Source: Radiobacillus deserti (GTDB taxonomy: Bacteria; Bacillota; Bacilli; Bacillales; Amphibacillaceae). From it: 64,000 bases of DNA. Position numbers and translations under genes: made by a program. Positions 43,299 through 52,101 of this stretch are shown here, piece by piece. Location: assembly GCF_007301515.1 (NCBI RefSeq), contig NZ_CP041666.1, forward strand, positions 3,410,001-3,474,000. Direction: 5' to 3'. Under the pieces are notes generated by a model that saw nothing but the letters and a program-made list of their open reading frames with translations, did no database searches and had not been told where the DNA came from. Position 1 is the stretch's first letter. Every line of letters begins with the position of its first letter.

Positions 43299-43424
43299 TT
43301 ATTTTTTTATAAGCAACTCTTTGGCAAGGAAATTACAAAACAAAATATCTCCGGATGTGAAATGAATATAGAGTCCTATAGCTATAAGAAAAATGGTCGT
43401 ACTATCAATGATTATTTTTAACAT
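43299..43424 (-). CDS. Very small membrane protein
   Basis: 41 codons: starts MLKIIIDSTTIFLIAIGLYI and ends AKELLIKK. One hydrophobic helix. AGGAG 6 bp before its ATG overlaps the stop of the preceding 77-residue gene, implying translational coupling. Found by hand because of its size. No function recognised. Confidence 0.55.
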   Translation of the reverse strand: MLKIIIDSTTIFLIAIGLYIHFTSGDILFCNFLAKELLIKK

Positions 43425-43433
43425 GAATTTCTC

Positions 43434-43667
43434 CTAAAAAATGATTAAGCATAAGCTTATTATGATAAATAGGATTAATAATCCAAACAGGACTAAGTCT
43501 TGTTTATTCCTTTCCTTCTTTAATTGAAACATAAAATAAACAGATAACGCTAAAAACAATAGATTTATGAGAATTGTAACTGCACGACACTCCAGATAAT
43601 CATAAATTGTTAAGTAGGAAATGATAAACGTAGTTAAAAATATCCATAGAAAAATAAGTCTCAACAA
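43434..43667 (-). CDS. Small membrane protein
   Basis: 77 residues with three hydrophobic segments separated by short charged stretches (YDYLECRAV and KKERNKQD). It begins at TTG with GGAGGT 3-6 bp upstream (two adjacent TTG codons). Followed directly by a 41-codon gene. No homology recognised. Confidence 0.6.
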   Translation of the reverse strand: MLRLIFLWIFLTTFIISYLTIYDYLECRAVTILINLLFLALSVYFMFQLKKERNKQDLVLFGLLILFIIISLCLIIF

Positions 43668-43759
43668 ACCACCTCCAACCGTTATTATCTTGCTAGATTA
43701 TCCAACAAAGAGGTCGTAATTTCCATTAGTCTTATTACCTATTACTTTTCCAAATATAG

Positions 43760-43790
43760 AACCGGATGTACAGTCACCATCCGGTTTTTT
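43760..43790. terminator. Terminator hairpin
   Basis: AACCGGATG / CATCCGGTT with a 9-base loop, followed by T6 on the plus strand. It lies 28 bp past the HD-GYP stop on the minus strand, where the downstream tract is TTCTATATTT, so it may serve both directions. Confidence 0.65.
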
Positions 43791-43817
43791 GTTTATGATT
43801 ATAATAGTTATAATAGC

Positions 43818-44921
43818 TTAAATAGGTAATAAAACATCTGTTTCGATAATATATAGATCTCTATCATGCTGTAAATTTAAAGTTATTTCATAGGGCTCCA
43901 CTGGCTGTTGATATTCATCTTGAACAATTCGTAGCGTCAACTTTTTCACGGAATAACTGGCGACAATTCCAACTCGTCCATCTGATAACTTAACCGTTAA
44001 TCCCTGTGGGTATATAGCAATACAATCCTTAAACAGATTAACCTGATAAGCATCAAACCTAGTCCCTGCATGTTCCTCTAACCAACCTATTCCTTCATGT
44101 GGAAGGATTGCCGGTCGATAAGCACGTGCTTGCGTAACTGCGTCAAATCCATTGGCTACACTAATGATTTTAGCATATCGATGGATGTCTCCATCCATCA
44201 ACCCTCTTGGGTATCCTGTTCCATCCACTCGTTCATGATGCTGCAGTGCACAGTGTGCAACCGGAATTGGGATTTCATGAATCTTTCGAATAATATTGTA
44301 TCCTTGTTCACAATGATTTTTCATCTGCTTCCATTCGTCATCTGTTAATGGAATCGGCTTATTTAGTATTTCTTTCGGAACGAACAATTTTCCTATGTCG
44401 TGTAACATAGAGCCTAAACCAATATCTTCAATCTCCTTTATTGGCAATCCATTTGCCAGTGCCAGTTGGCAGGAATAAATGGCGACATTTAAACTATGCC
44501 CATAGACGAACGATTCTTGAATTTTCGTTGTTGCTAGTAAATTGATAGCAGCCCGATTTGTAGAAAGCTCGTCTGCAATATCTCGAAATACCTTCTGAAA
44601 CGTTCGAATGGCACGCGCCGACTTCATCATACCTTGTAAATTTGGTTTAGATACATTTAAATCCGCAATATCCATTAGCCCTTGATTGATGGTCCCAATC
44701 GCCTCCATCCGAAACTCTACTGGAATTGCTTCCACAATTTCTATTCCTTCAGAGAAATCGTCTTCTATGTACACCGAAGTAATGTGAAATTTTTTTAGCT
44801 TCTTAATCATTCTTTCTGTTAATTCCGTGCCCTCTGAGAGCAGAACCTTTCCACGTTCGTTATAGATAGCTCTTCCCAGTTTAATTCCTGACTGAACTTT
44901 TTCAATGGAAATGATTCGCAT
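43818..44921 (-). CDS. HD-GYP domain protein, probable cyclic-di-GMP phosphodiesterase
   Basis: 367 residues. HD-GYP domain at about 120-290: GHSLNVAIYS, MLHDIGKLFVP, HHERVDGTGYPRGL. The family then expects VaDxFDAlt with a metal-binding Asp; here it reads ISVANGFDAVTQARAYRP, so that Asp is Asn. The N-terminal ~115 residues have no known domain, and the C-terminal ~70 residues are beta-rich. If the Asn replaces a metal ligand, activity may be reduced or the protein may be a sensor. Single gene. Confidence 0.88.
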   Translation of the reverse strand: MRIISIEKVQSGIKLGRAIYNERGKVLLSEGTELTERMIKKLKKFHITSVYIEDDFSEGIEIVEAIPVEFRMEAIGTINQGLMDIADLNVSKPNLQGMMKSARAIRTFQKVFRDIADELSTNRAAINLLATTKIQESFVYGHSLNVAIYSCQLALANGLPIKEIEDIGLGSMLHDIGKLFVPKEILNKPIPLTDDEWKQMKNHCEQGYNIIRKIHEIPIPVAHCALQHHERVDGTGYPRGLMDGDIHRYAKIISVANGFDAVTQARAYRPAILPHEGIGWLEEHAGTRFDAYQVNLFKDCIAIYPQGLTVKLSDGRVGIVASYSVKKLTLRIVQDEYQQPVEPYEITLNLQHDRDLYIIETDVLLPI

Positions 44922-45152
44922 GTTTTATCCTCCCATCCTGCAACCTCTTTCTACGTCTAATATACTATGTCACCGTGTTATTTCAACAATTTTCGAACAA
45001 ATTAGCTATAGAACTTGTCGATATGATTCTCTTCTCTAAATTCTTTTAAAGCCATATGCGAAAAAAGTGACGATTTAATCCCTATTCTTTATTATTAGTA
45101 TGGAGGGCATTGGGAAACATAAACAGGATGAAAACCTGAAAGGAGACCTATC

Positions 45153-46052
45153 ATGAACTACAAAAACATTACGGTAGCCGGGAGTGGCGTATTAGGAAGT
45201 CAAATTGCCTTCCAAACCGCATTCCACGGATTTCAAGTAAGTGTTTATGACATCAACGATGAAGCATTAGATCAAGCTAAAGAAAGAATCGAAAAGTTAA
45301 AGCCTCGCTACCAAAAGGACCTAAATGCAACACAGGAACAAGTTGATGAGGCACAAAACCGCCTTTCTTTTTATTCGGATTTAGCGGAAGCAGTAAAAGA
45401 GGCAGATCTAGTTATTGAAGCTGTTCCCGAAGTTGTTCCAATCAAGACAGAGTTTTATAATAAATTAGGGGACGTTGCACCTGAAAAAACTATTTTTGCC
45501 TCTAATTCGTCTACCCTATTGCCAAGCCAGTTTGCGGATGCAACAGGGCGTCCAGAAAAATTCCTTGCTTTGCACTTCGCAAACGAAATTTGGTTGAATA
45601 ATACAGCAGAAGTCATGAAACATGCTGGCACCGATATGAATGTATTTGATGAAGTATTGGATTTTGCCAAAGCAATTGGGATGGTTGCCCTGCCTCTACA
45701 TAAAGAGCAACCGGGTTATATTTTAAATTCACTTCTTGTTCCTTTATTAGACGCAGCAGAAATTTTGTTGGTCCGTGGAGTTGCAGATGTCGAAACCATT
45801 GATAAAACTTGGATGATTGCTACTGGAGCACCGAAGGGACCTTTTGCCATCTTAGATGTGGTAGGAATAACTACTGCTTATAACATTGTTAAAGCGAAAG
45901 CAGAAGCAACTGGCAACGACGAATTAAAACAATTAGCTAACCTATTGAAAACCGAGTATATCGATAAAGGAAAATTAGGGACCGCTACAGGAGAAGGATT
46001 CTACACTTATCCAAATCCACGCTTTGAGGATCCTGATTTCTTAAAAGGCTAA
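45153..46052 (+). CDS. 3-hydroxyacyl-CoA dehydrogenase
   Basis: 299 residues. N-terminal NAD fold with AGSGVLGSQIAFQTAFHGF, and ASNSSTLLPSQFADATGRPEKF with the catalytic His in ALHFANEIW. Closest to 3-hydroxybutyryl-CoA dehydrogenases. It is not in the FadR-controlled operons and has its own GAAAGGAG site, so its pathway could be butyrate/PHB or another acyl-CoA route. Confidence 0.88.
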   Translation: MNYKNITVAGSGVLGSQIAFQTAFHGFQVSVYDINDEALDQAKERIEKLKPRYQKDLNATQEQVDEAQNRLSFYSDLAEAVKEADLVIEAVPEVVPIKTEFYNKLGDVAPEKTIFASNSSTLLPSQFADATGRPEKFLALHFANEIWLNNTAEVMKHAGTDMNVFDEVLDFAKAIGMVALPLHKEQPGYILNSLLVPLLDAAEILLVRGVADVETIDKTWMIATGAPKGPFAILDVVGITTAYNIVKAKAEATGNDELKQLANLLKTEYIDKGKLGTATGEGFYTYPNPRFEDPDFLKG

Positions 46053-46062
46053 AGAAAAAAAG

Positions 46063-46299
46063 AGGCTAGGACAAAAGGATAGTAAGCAATAAAAAAACGA
46101 ACAATTATCATTAGTGCCTATACCCCGCTCCGGAAATATATTACGCTTTCTGCGGGCGGCTTGGTGAGCCTCCTCGTGCTGACGCACGGTGGGGTCTCAC
46201 CGATGCCTTTTTTCCCGCTGGAGTCTACGTATATTTCCGGAGCTAGTATAGGCTATTGTTCGGCTTTTCGGCTTATCCTTTTCATAATGTCCCAGCACC
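46063..46299. repeat. 237-bp palindromic interspersed repeat, copy B
   Basis: Same length and nearly the same sequence as copy A at 9278-9514; the central ~150 bp appear almost identical, with most differences near the ends. It begins GAGGCTAGGACA and ends ATGTCCCAGCACC. It again lies between convergent genes. The following TTTTTT suggests it can serve as a terminator. Confidence 0.87.
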
Positions 46300-46323
46300 T
46301 TTTTTCTTTTCTTATAACCTGTT

Positions 46324-48297
46324 TTAAGCATCTTCTTCTGTCGTTGATTCTTCTTGCGGCGTAAATCCTTCTGGTGGAGTGAATCCTTCCGGCGGTGTAC
46401 CACCCTCTCCAAATTTTGGTCTTTGACCCGATCCACCTTGACCACGTCCTCCTGGTCCCATTCCAGATTGTGCCTCTGTTACCCCTGACTCATCTAACCA
46501 CGTAACCACATCAGAGATTGTAAACTCCACCACTTTGGTTCCTTTCGTGTACGTTCCATCTACATATAGACCATCCGTTTCCTCCCCTGTAGAAGTTCCA
46601 CCTGTGGATAAAGTATAAGTTGAATCCTTCTGTAAGTCAGGAGAGCTAATATAGATGGATTGAAATTCCTTGCTTGGTGCATAGCTCACTACTGTATGAC
46701 CTTCTCCATCTTCGACATGAACTAGTGTACCCGCTTCCTGTACATTAGAGAATGTCATGAGAATGGCTTGTTGACTTGAATCCTCTGAGCTTGCTTGTAG
46801 CATTCCAGAGCTACCCGCTGCGATAAGAGTTCCACCACTAATTTCAAAGGTTCCAGCGTAATCTAACGATCCGTTCCCGCTATTTGTAGGGCCATTTACC
46901 AGAACGGTTCCACCTGTCATCGAAATGGAACCATTGGAATCCAGGCCATCTCCGCTTGCATCCATAGCTAGATTACCACCAGAGATGGTTAGCATACCTT
47001 CACTAGCTTCTGCATCCATGCCTGAACCATCATTTCCTCCACCGACATTTACACCGTCATCGGTTGCAACCACGTGAATATCTCCTCCACTAATCGTAAT
47101 ATTTCCACCTTCTACTCCTTCATAGCTTTTAGATATGGAGATGGTACCGGCAGTTGTTTCAACGGTTGAGTCTGCGTGAACCGCATCGTCACCGGAAGCA
47201 ATGGTAATGTCTCCACCTGCCAACGTTACATTCTTATTACTGTGGATGGAATCGTCTAGTGAATCGATGTCAAAGGTTCCACCTGTGACCGTTAAATCGT
47301 TGACTGCTTTTATCCCTTTTGTACTTTCAGATTCCGTTTCTTCCGTGGTTGTTGTTTCGTTGGACCACGCCCCTCTTCTTTGCTCCATAGGATTTTCAAT
47401 CGTTTCCGGGCTTCCACCACCAGCTACAATTGAAAAGTCCCCACCCGTTATCCAAACTGCATTTTCTGACTGAATTCCATCCTTTTCAGATTGGATATCA
47501 AAGCTTCCACCTTCCATAGCAAGGATTCCTTTATCAGCATCTGTATTACTAGTTCGAATACCGTCTCCTCCTGCTTCTACTGTGACTTTTCCATCCTTTA
47601 CTGCAACTAAATCACGACCTAGTATGCCATCATCTACTGCTTTTACATTAATGCTTCCACCTGTAACCTTTAATTGATCCTTACCCGTAATCCCATTGTT
47701 AAAGTTTCCTTCAATGGATAGGGTTCCTTCTCCATTGATAACAAGGTCATCTTTACTAAACAACGTTGCATTTGGCTCTTCTTCTGCTTCATCCTCATAT
47801 TCATAATTATTTTCATCCGATAAAGTATTTTTCGTTCCTTTTTCTATCGAAACGATGGTCTTTTCTGCATTTTTCACATAAATCGCCGAGCTTATGGAGG
47901 AATGAATGTCTACTCCATTCAAGACAATACGTACAGCATGTTTATCTTCCGCATCCACTACAATTTGACCGTCTTCCCAATTTCCACTAAGAACATAGAC
48001 ACCACCAGTCTTAATGGTTACCTTCTGATCTTCTATTAGGAGAGAATCTGTATCTTCTACATTCACTTCAGTTCCTGATAACTCTATATAGGTTGGATCT
48101 TCTTCCTTCCAATCTGTATAAAAGTCTTCTTCATCATAGGTTACTTGCTCTTCCATGGCAGCAATGGTTGCTGCTTTTACTTCATCTGTTTTCGATTCAT
48201 TCTTCACCGTTGATTCATTATTGTTACTACATCCAAACAACAGGGCAATTGCTAATAGAACCGCTGTTGATTTCACATACATAGAGTCCATGTTCAT
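46324..48297 (-). CDS. Cthe_2159-type carbohydrate-binding lipoprotein
   Basis: 657 residues from the ATG at 48297 (AAAGGAG upstream). Lipobox LLFGC at about residue 20 makes it a membrane-anchored lipoprotein. The body (about 90-600) is a long series of beta-helix rungs with repeated TGGxF/TI-type turns such as VTGGSINVKAVDDGI and ISGGDIHVVATDDGV. The family (PF14262) includes a polygalacturonate-binding Clostridium thermocellum protein. The C-terminal ~45 residues are Gly/Pro-rich with repeats of PPEGFTP. Transcribed away from the two-component genes from a promoter with TTAAGGTT boxes. Confidence 0.85.
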   Translation of the reverse strand: MNMDSMYVKSTAVLLAIALLFGCSNNNESTVKNESKTDEVKAATIAAMEEQVTYDEEDFYTDWKEEDPTYIELSGTEVNVEDTDSLLIEDQKVTIKTGGVYVLSGNWEDGQIVVDAEDKHAVRIVLNGVDIHSSISSAIYVKNAEKTIVSIEKGTKNTLSDENNYEYEDEAEEEPNATLFSKDDLVINGEGTLSIEGNFNNGITGKDQLKVTGGSINVKAVDDGILGRDLVAVKDGKVTVEAGGDGIRTSNTDADKGILAMEGGSFDIQSEKDGIQSENAVWITGGDFSIVAGGGSPETIENPMEQRRGAWSNETTTTEETESESTKGIKAVNDLTVTGGTFDIDSLDDSIHSNKNVTLAGGDITIASGDDAVHADSTVETTAGTISISKSYEGVEGGNITISGGDIHVVATDDGVNVGGGNDGSGMDAEASEGMLTISGGNLAMDASGDGLDSNGSISMTGGTVLVNGPTNSGNGSLDYAGTFEISGGTLIAAGSSGMLQASSEDSSQQAILMTFSNVQEAGTLVHVEDGEGHTVVSYAPSKEFQSIYISSPDLQKDSTYTLSTGGTSTGEETDGLYVDGTYTKGTKVVEFTISDVVTWLDESGVTEAQSGMGPGGRGQGGSGQRPKFGEGGTPPEGFTPPEGFTPQEESTTEEDA

Positions 48298-48354
48298 TTT
48301 ATTCGTGCTCCTTTTTGTCCTTCCTTTTTGAAGGTGCGCTGCCTCCTGACAATC

Positions 48355-48386
48355 ATTATGAAAGACAAACCTTAACCAAACCTTAA
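48355..48386 (-). promoter_or_regulatory. Response-regulator-type promoter of the lipoprotein gene
   Basis: Minus strand: direct repeats TTAAGGTT at 48379-48386 and 48368-48375 (11-bp period), then 7 bp, then -10 CATAAT (48355-48360). There is no separate -35. The same layout, 7-bp gap and -10 are found before the VTC gene at 50524-50563. Confidence 0.8.
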
Positions 48387-48410
48387 AAATCAACTTTTCA
48401 AAATTTGTAT

Positions 48411-48438
48411 TTGCATTTCTAACAAATGTCCCTATAAT
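48411..48438 (+). promoter_or_regulatory. Promoter of the two-component genes
   Basis: TTGCAT (48411-48416), 16 bp, TATAAT (48433-48438). It shares the divergent region with the lipoprotein promoter. The TTAAGGTT boxes lie about 25 bp upstream of the -35, so a second effect of the regulator here is possible. Confidence 0.55.
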
Positions 48439-48502
48439 CAAATCTATCACCAAGGTCCTTTTGAAGAGAAAAAGGAAAAAGCAGAAAAAGGAGTACATGA
48501 CG

Positions 48503-49189
48503 ATGAAACTGCTTATTATCGAGGATGATCAGCATCTATCCCAGTCTATAAAAGAAACAACGGAAGAAATATTCCAGACCGAGCAAGCGTTTGACGGCGA
48601 AGAAGGTCTTTATTTAGCTGAACAGGGCATATATGATGTCATTATTTTAGATATCATGCTCCCTAAAATGAATGGGTATGAAGTGTTAAAGGAATTACGA
48701 GCGTTAGACATTGCTACTCCTGTGATCATGTTAACCGCGAAGGATGGTATTGATGATAAGATTCAAGGATTTAAGGTTGGAGCTGACGATTACTTAGTAA
48801 AGCCCTTCCACCGAGAAGAATTATTACTACGATTGGAAGTCATGGTAAGACGGACAGCGGGTGCATTTAAGGAATCCATCTTAGTCTTTAAAGATCTCCA
48901 GCTTAATGTAAAGAACAAACAAGTTTCCATCGCGGGAGAAGAAGTGAAACTAAACGGAAAACAGTTCGATTTGCTGGAGTACTTTATTCACAATAAAAAC
49001 ACCATTCTTACAAAGGAGCAAATATTTGACCGGATTTGGGGGTTTGAATCCGATACATCGATGACTGTGGTGGAAGTGTATGCAAGTAACTTACGAAAAA
49101 GCTTAAAGCAATTTGGATACGATCAATATATTAAAACGTTCCGTGGTCTCGGCTACATGTTAACCGATAATGGTGACGACCATGTTTAA
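48503..49189 (+). CDS. OmpR-family response regulator
   Basis: About 228 residues. Receiver domain with acidic pocket LLIIEDDQ, phospho-acceptor Asp in YDVIILDIMLPKMNG (near 51), Thr in VIMLTAKDG, and Lys in DYLVKPF. The winged-helix effector has LTKEQIFDRIWG and VEVYASNLRKSL. I chose the ATG at 48503, 9 bp after GGAG; an ATG at 48497 is too close. Its stop overlaps the kinase start by 8 bp. It most likely binds the TTAAGGTT repeats before the lipoprotein and VTC genes. The tandem-repeat promoters resemble those used by CiaR-type regulators. Confidence 0.92.
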   Translation: MKLLIIEDDQHLSQSIKETTEEIFQTEQAFDGEEGLYLAEQGIYDVIILDIMLPKMNGYEVLKELRALDIATPVIMLTAKDGIDDKIQGFKVGADDYLVKPFHREELLLRLEVMVRRTAGAFKESILVFKDLQLNVKNKQVSIAGEEVKLNGKQFDLLEYFIHNKNTILTKEQIFDRIWGFESDTSMTVVEVYASNLRKSLKQFGYDQYIKTFRGLGYMLTDNGDDHV

Positions 49190-50480
49190 GAAAAAACTCT
49201 TTCGTACTCAACAGCTGAAATTTATGGCATTAAATCTATTGGCTTTCACCATTATCTTTTCGATATTTGGCTTTATTATCTTTAGCCAAGTGAAAAGCAC
49301 ATTATATTCTAAAACAGATGAAGAGCTACACCGATTAGCAGAAAGAATTCAGTCCGAGCAGCGATTCGATGGAATTAAGCCAGGTCCAGATGGAGTACGT
49401 GATCCGGATCAAGGACCGGATGGGCCGCCCAACGATTTTCTTAACCCAAGAAGTATCGTGATCGATTGGAATGAAGCTGGTGAAATAATAAATGAAGAAG
49501 AAATTGGTACCGTACTTTACGAAAATATTTTAGCCCATTATACGCTACCAGAAGAAAATGTAAATACCATCACGAATACGACGATTTCGGAAAGCTATCA
49601 TTTTCGTTATTTATTAATAGAAGATCATAATCCCGATGACAACGTTGCTTATACGCAACTATTGGTCAATGTGGATGCCGAGCAGACTATCATTGATAAC
49701 TTTGAAAAAATCATTATCATCTGCTCCTCAATTTTTATTATGCTATCCATAACAGCAAGCTATTTACTTTCTAAGAAAATGATGGAGCCGATTATGGAAT
49801 CCTGGAATAACCAAGCTATGTTTGTGGAAAATGCATCTCATGAACTGCGCACGCCATTAACGGTAATTCAAAACAAGCTAGAGCAATTACTTACAACACC
49901 ACAAGAAAAAATATCCAATAAATTCGAGCATATTGCTTTAAGTCTTTCGGAAACGAGACGTTTAACCAAACTGACATCCGATCTATTAACCTTAACAAGA
50001 GCAGATTCTGCAGAAACACAATTTACGAAAACTAGCATAGAGCTTGATTCATTTATACAAGAAGTATGTGCTCCGTATATGGAAATTGCAGAATCTCAGG
50101 ATAAGCATTTTTGGTTAAACTTAGAAGCACCTATCCAATTAGAGGTCGATAAGGATCGATTCCATCAACTTTTAGTCATTTTGCTAGACAATGCATTAAA
50201 ATACACGTCAGAAAAAGACAGTGTTGGTGTAAAAACGTATATAGAAGATCATAAAGTCGTCCTTGAAGTGAGAGATTCCGGTAGTGGTATTGAAAAGGAA
50301 AACATTCCCTATATCTTCGACCGATTCTACCGTGAAGACAAAGCAAGATCACGTGAAACTGGAGGTACCGGCCTTGGTCTTTCTATCGCACAATGGATTA
50401 TTAGAATTCACAATGGCACAGTTAAAGTATATTCAGACCCCAAAAAAGGTACTGTATTTAAACTTAAATTCCCGAAATGA
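49182..50480 (+). CDS. Sensor histidine kinase
   Basis: About 432 residues. TM1 at about 15-38, an extracellular domain of ~150 residues containing a Pro/Gly/Asp-rich stretch (GIKPGPDGVRDPDQGPDGPP), TM2 at about 180-200, then a very short linker with no full HAMP. HisKA box NASHELRTPLTV (phospho-His), N box ILLDNALKYTS, and glycine boxes DSGSGIEKENIPY and TGGTGLGLSIA. It overlaps the regulator gene by 8 bp. The proline/acidic loop may sense cations or cell-wall polymer. Confidence 0.92.
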   Translation: MFKKKLFRTQQLKFMALNLLAFTIIFSIFGFIIFSQVKSTLYSKTDEELHRLAERIQSEQRFDGIKPGPDGVRDPDQGPDGPPNDFLNPRSIVIDWNEAGEIINEEEIGTVLYENILAHYTLPEENVNTITNTTISESYHFRYLLIEDHNPDDNVAYTQLLVNVDAEQTIIDNFEKIIIICSSIFIMLSITASYLLSKKMMEPIMESWNNQAMFVENASHELRTPLTVIQNKLEQLLTTPQEKISNKFEHIALSLSETRRLTKLTSDLLTLTRADSAETQFTKTSIELDSFIQEVCAPYMEIAESQDKHFWLNLEAPIQLEVDKDRFHQLLVILLDNALKYTSEKDSVGVKTYIEDHKVVLEVRDSGSGIEKENIPYIFDRFYREDKARSRETGGTGLGLSIAQWIIRIHNGTVKVYSDPKKGTVFKLKFPK

Positions 50481-50523
50481 GATCACCGATGAAGGTGGTC
50501 TTTTTTTTTGTAAAAATGTTTAA

Positions 50524-50563
50524 AAGGTTCTTTAAGGTTCTTTTAAGGTTGGCATTTCATAAT
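50524..50563 (+). promoter_or_regulatory. Response-regulator-type promoter of the VTC/DUF4956 operon
   Basis: Three AAGGTT cores at 50524, 50534 and 50545 (10- and 11-bp period; the last reads TTAAGGTT), then 7 bp, then -10 CATAAT (50558-50563). Gap and -10 are identical to the lipoprotein promoter. Confidence 0.82.
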
Positions 50564-50603
50564 AAGGGCACAGCTTGAAAAACCAAAAGGAGTACGATGT
50601 CAT

Positions 50604-51302
50604 ATGTCCCTTATTAATCAAAATGGAAGCAAAGGAAGAAGAGAGTTAAAGCATGAGCTGACAAAAATGGATTGTCACTTGCTGCGAAACAAGCTAAAGC
50701 ATGTGATGCGTCTAGACCCGCATGCTGATGCGGATGGAAAATACTTCATTCGAAGTGTCTATTTCGATAACTTCGATAATAAAGTATTGACGCAAAAAAA
50801 AGAAGGCTTTTTTGAACGAGATAAGTACCGAATTCGCTTATACAATTACAACTCCGACATCATCCATTTAGAGAAAAAGAGTAAACGAGATAATCTTACC
50901 TATAAAGAAAAGTGTCCGGTTACTGCTCAGGAATATGAAAGCATACGGTACGGTGCTATCGATTGGATGAAGGACGATGCACGAAAGCTTATCCAAGAGC
51001 TGTATGTGCATATGAAGCTATACAAGCTCACCCCATTAACCGTCGTTGATTATGAAAGAGAAGTCTATATCTATGAACATGGAAATGTGCGCGTAACCTT
51101 TGACAGTGAAATCAAAACAAGTTTTCGCAATAACGACCTATTAAATCCCGATTTACCGATGGTAGAAACCGATTCCGACATTGTCATATTAGAAGTGAAA
51201 TTCGATGAATATTTTCCTGACGTCATTAGAAGGCTCCTACAGCTCGATAACCGACGAAGAGGGACCTATTCTAAATACCAAGTAAGTAGAATGTACGGAT
51301 AA
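50604..51302 (+). CDS. VTC-domain (polyphosphate polymerase-like) protein
   Basis: 232 residues, tunnel-fold CYTH/VTC family (PF09359). Basic and acidic residues expected to line the tunnel are seen in RELKHELTK, YFIRSVYFDN, KYRIRLYNY, IHLEKKSK, VVDYEREVY and VILEVKFDEY. Yeast Vtc4 uses the fold to make polyphosphate from ATP; bacterial members are often encoded beside DUF4956 and Cthe_2159 proteins, as here. Cytosolic, no membrane segment. First gene after the TTAAGGTT promoter; 17 bp before the DUF4956 gene. Confidence 0.86.
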   Translation: MSLINQNGSKGRRELKHELTKMDCHLLRNKLKHVMRLDPHADADGKYFIRSVYFDNFDNKVLTQKKEGFFERDKYRIRLYNYNSDIIHLEKKSKRDNLTYKEKCPVTAQEYESIRYGAIDWMKDDARKLIQELYVHMKLYKLTPLTVVDYEREVYIYEHGNVRVTFDSEIKTSFRNNDLLNPDLPMVETDSDIVILEVKFDEYFPDVIRRLLQLDNRRRGTYSKYQVSRMYG

Positions 51303-51319
51303 AACAGGAGGAAAAAACA

Positions 51320-52003
51320 ATGGAAACAACAAACTTTACTGATATTTTTAAATCTAGCATTTTAGAAAAAACAAGTAGCTTTTCAATCATCGATTCTAGC
51401 ATAGGCTTGGTCGTATCCTTTTTAATTGGATTATTTATTTATTGGGTTTATAAGAAGACTTTTTCTGGTGTCATATACTCGCATTCTTTCAATATTTCTT
51501 TAATTATCATGTCCATGGCTACAGCACTTATCATTATGGGGATCTCCTCTAATGTGCTGTTATCGCTAGGTATGGTAGGAGCCTTATCTATCGTTCGCTT
51601 CCGTACCCCAATCAAGGACCCGATGGATCTCGTCTACTTATTTTGGGCAATCATTGCAGGAATTCTTTGTGGAGCAGGATTTATTCCACTCGTACTTATC
51701 GGTTCTGTAGCTATCGGGATTGTGCTGCTTCTTTTTATTAATAAGATAAGAGTAGAGGACCCATATCTTTTGGTAATTAAATATAGCGACTCCTCTATTG
51801 AGCATTCTTTGGAACACTTTATCGCAGGTCATGCGAAAAAGCATACTGTAAAGTCTAAGTCTGTTGTAGCAGGCGACGACTATGAAGCTACCTATGAAAT
51901 ACGAGTAAAAGATAATAATTTGAGTTTCATTCATGAAATATCTGATATGGAAGGTGTAAAGTCCGCAATCATGCTTAGCTATGATGGGAACTTTACAGCT
52001 TAG
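51320..52003 (+). CDS. DUF4956 membrane protein
   Basis: 227 residues. Four membrane helices (about 28-45, 58-78, 80-95, 108-138) include the conserved LSLGMVGALSIVRFRTPIKD segment, hallmark of DUF4956. The C-terminal ~80 residues form a soluble domain. Family members co-occur with VTC-domain proteins, so it may form a membrane complex or channel for the polymer or its precursor. AGGAGG lies 8 bp upstream of the ATG. Confidence 0.85.
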   Translation: METTNFTDIFKSSILEKTSSFSIIDSSIGLVVSFLIGLFIYWVYKKTFSGVIYSHSFNISLIIMSMATALIIMGISSNVLLSLGMVGALSIVRFRTPIKDPMDLVYLFWAIIAGILCGAGFIPLVLIGSVAIGIVLLLFINKIRVEDPYLLVIKYSDSSIEHSLEHFIAGHAKKHTVKSKSVVAGDDYEATYEIRVKDNNLSFIHEISDMEGVKSAIMLSYDGNFTA

Positions 52004-52008
52004 TAGGA

Positions 52009-52042
52009 AACCCGAGATTTCAAATAAATCTCGGGTTTTTTT
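52009..52042 (+). terminator. Terminator of the VTC/DUF4956 operon
   Basis: AACCCGAGATTT / AATCTCGGGTT with a short loop and T7. Confidence 0.9.
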
Positions 52043-52101
52043 ATAGTTTATATACAAAATGAACAATACTTATTCTATTTCCCTCTAATTATTTTCAAAA
52101 C

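Noticed and set aside
46197..46445. 82-codon minus-strand frame across repeat copy B
   Set aside because: Runs through the non-coding repeat and overlaps the lipoprotein gene in another frame; highly basic composition and no ribosome site.
46325..48300. Extended N-terminus of the lipoprotein to 48498
   Set aside because: It would cross the regulated promoter and hide the signal peptide; the ATG at 48297 gives a proper lipobox.
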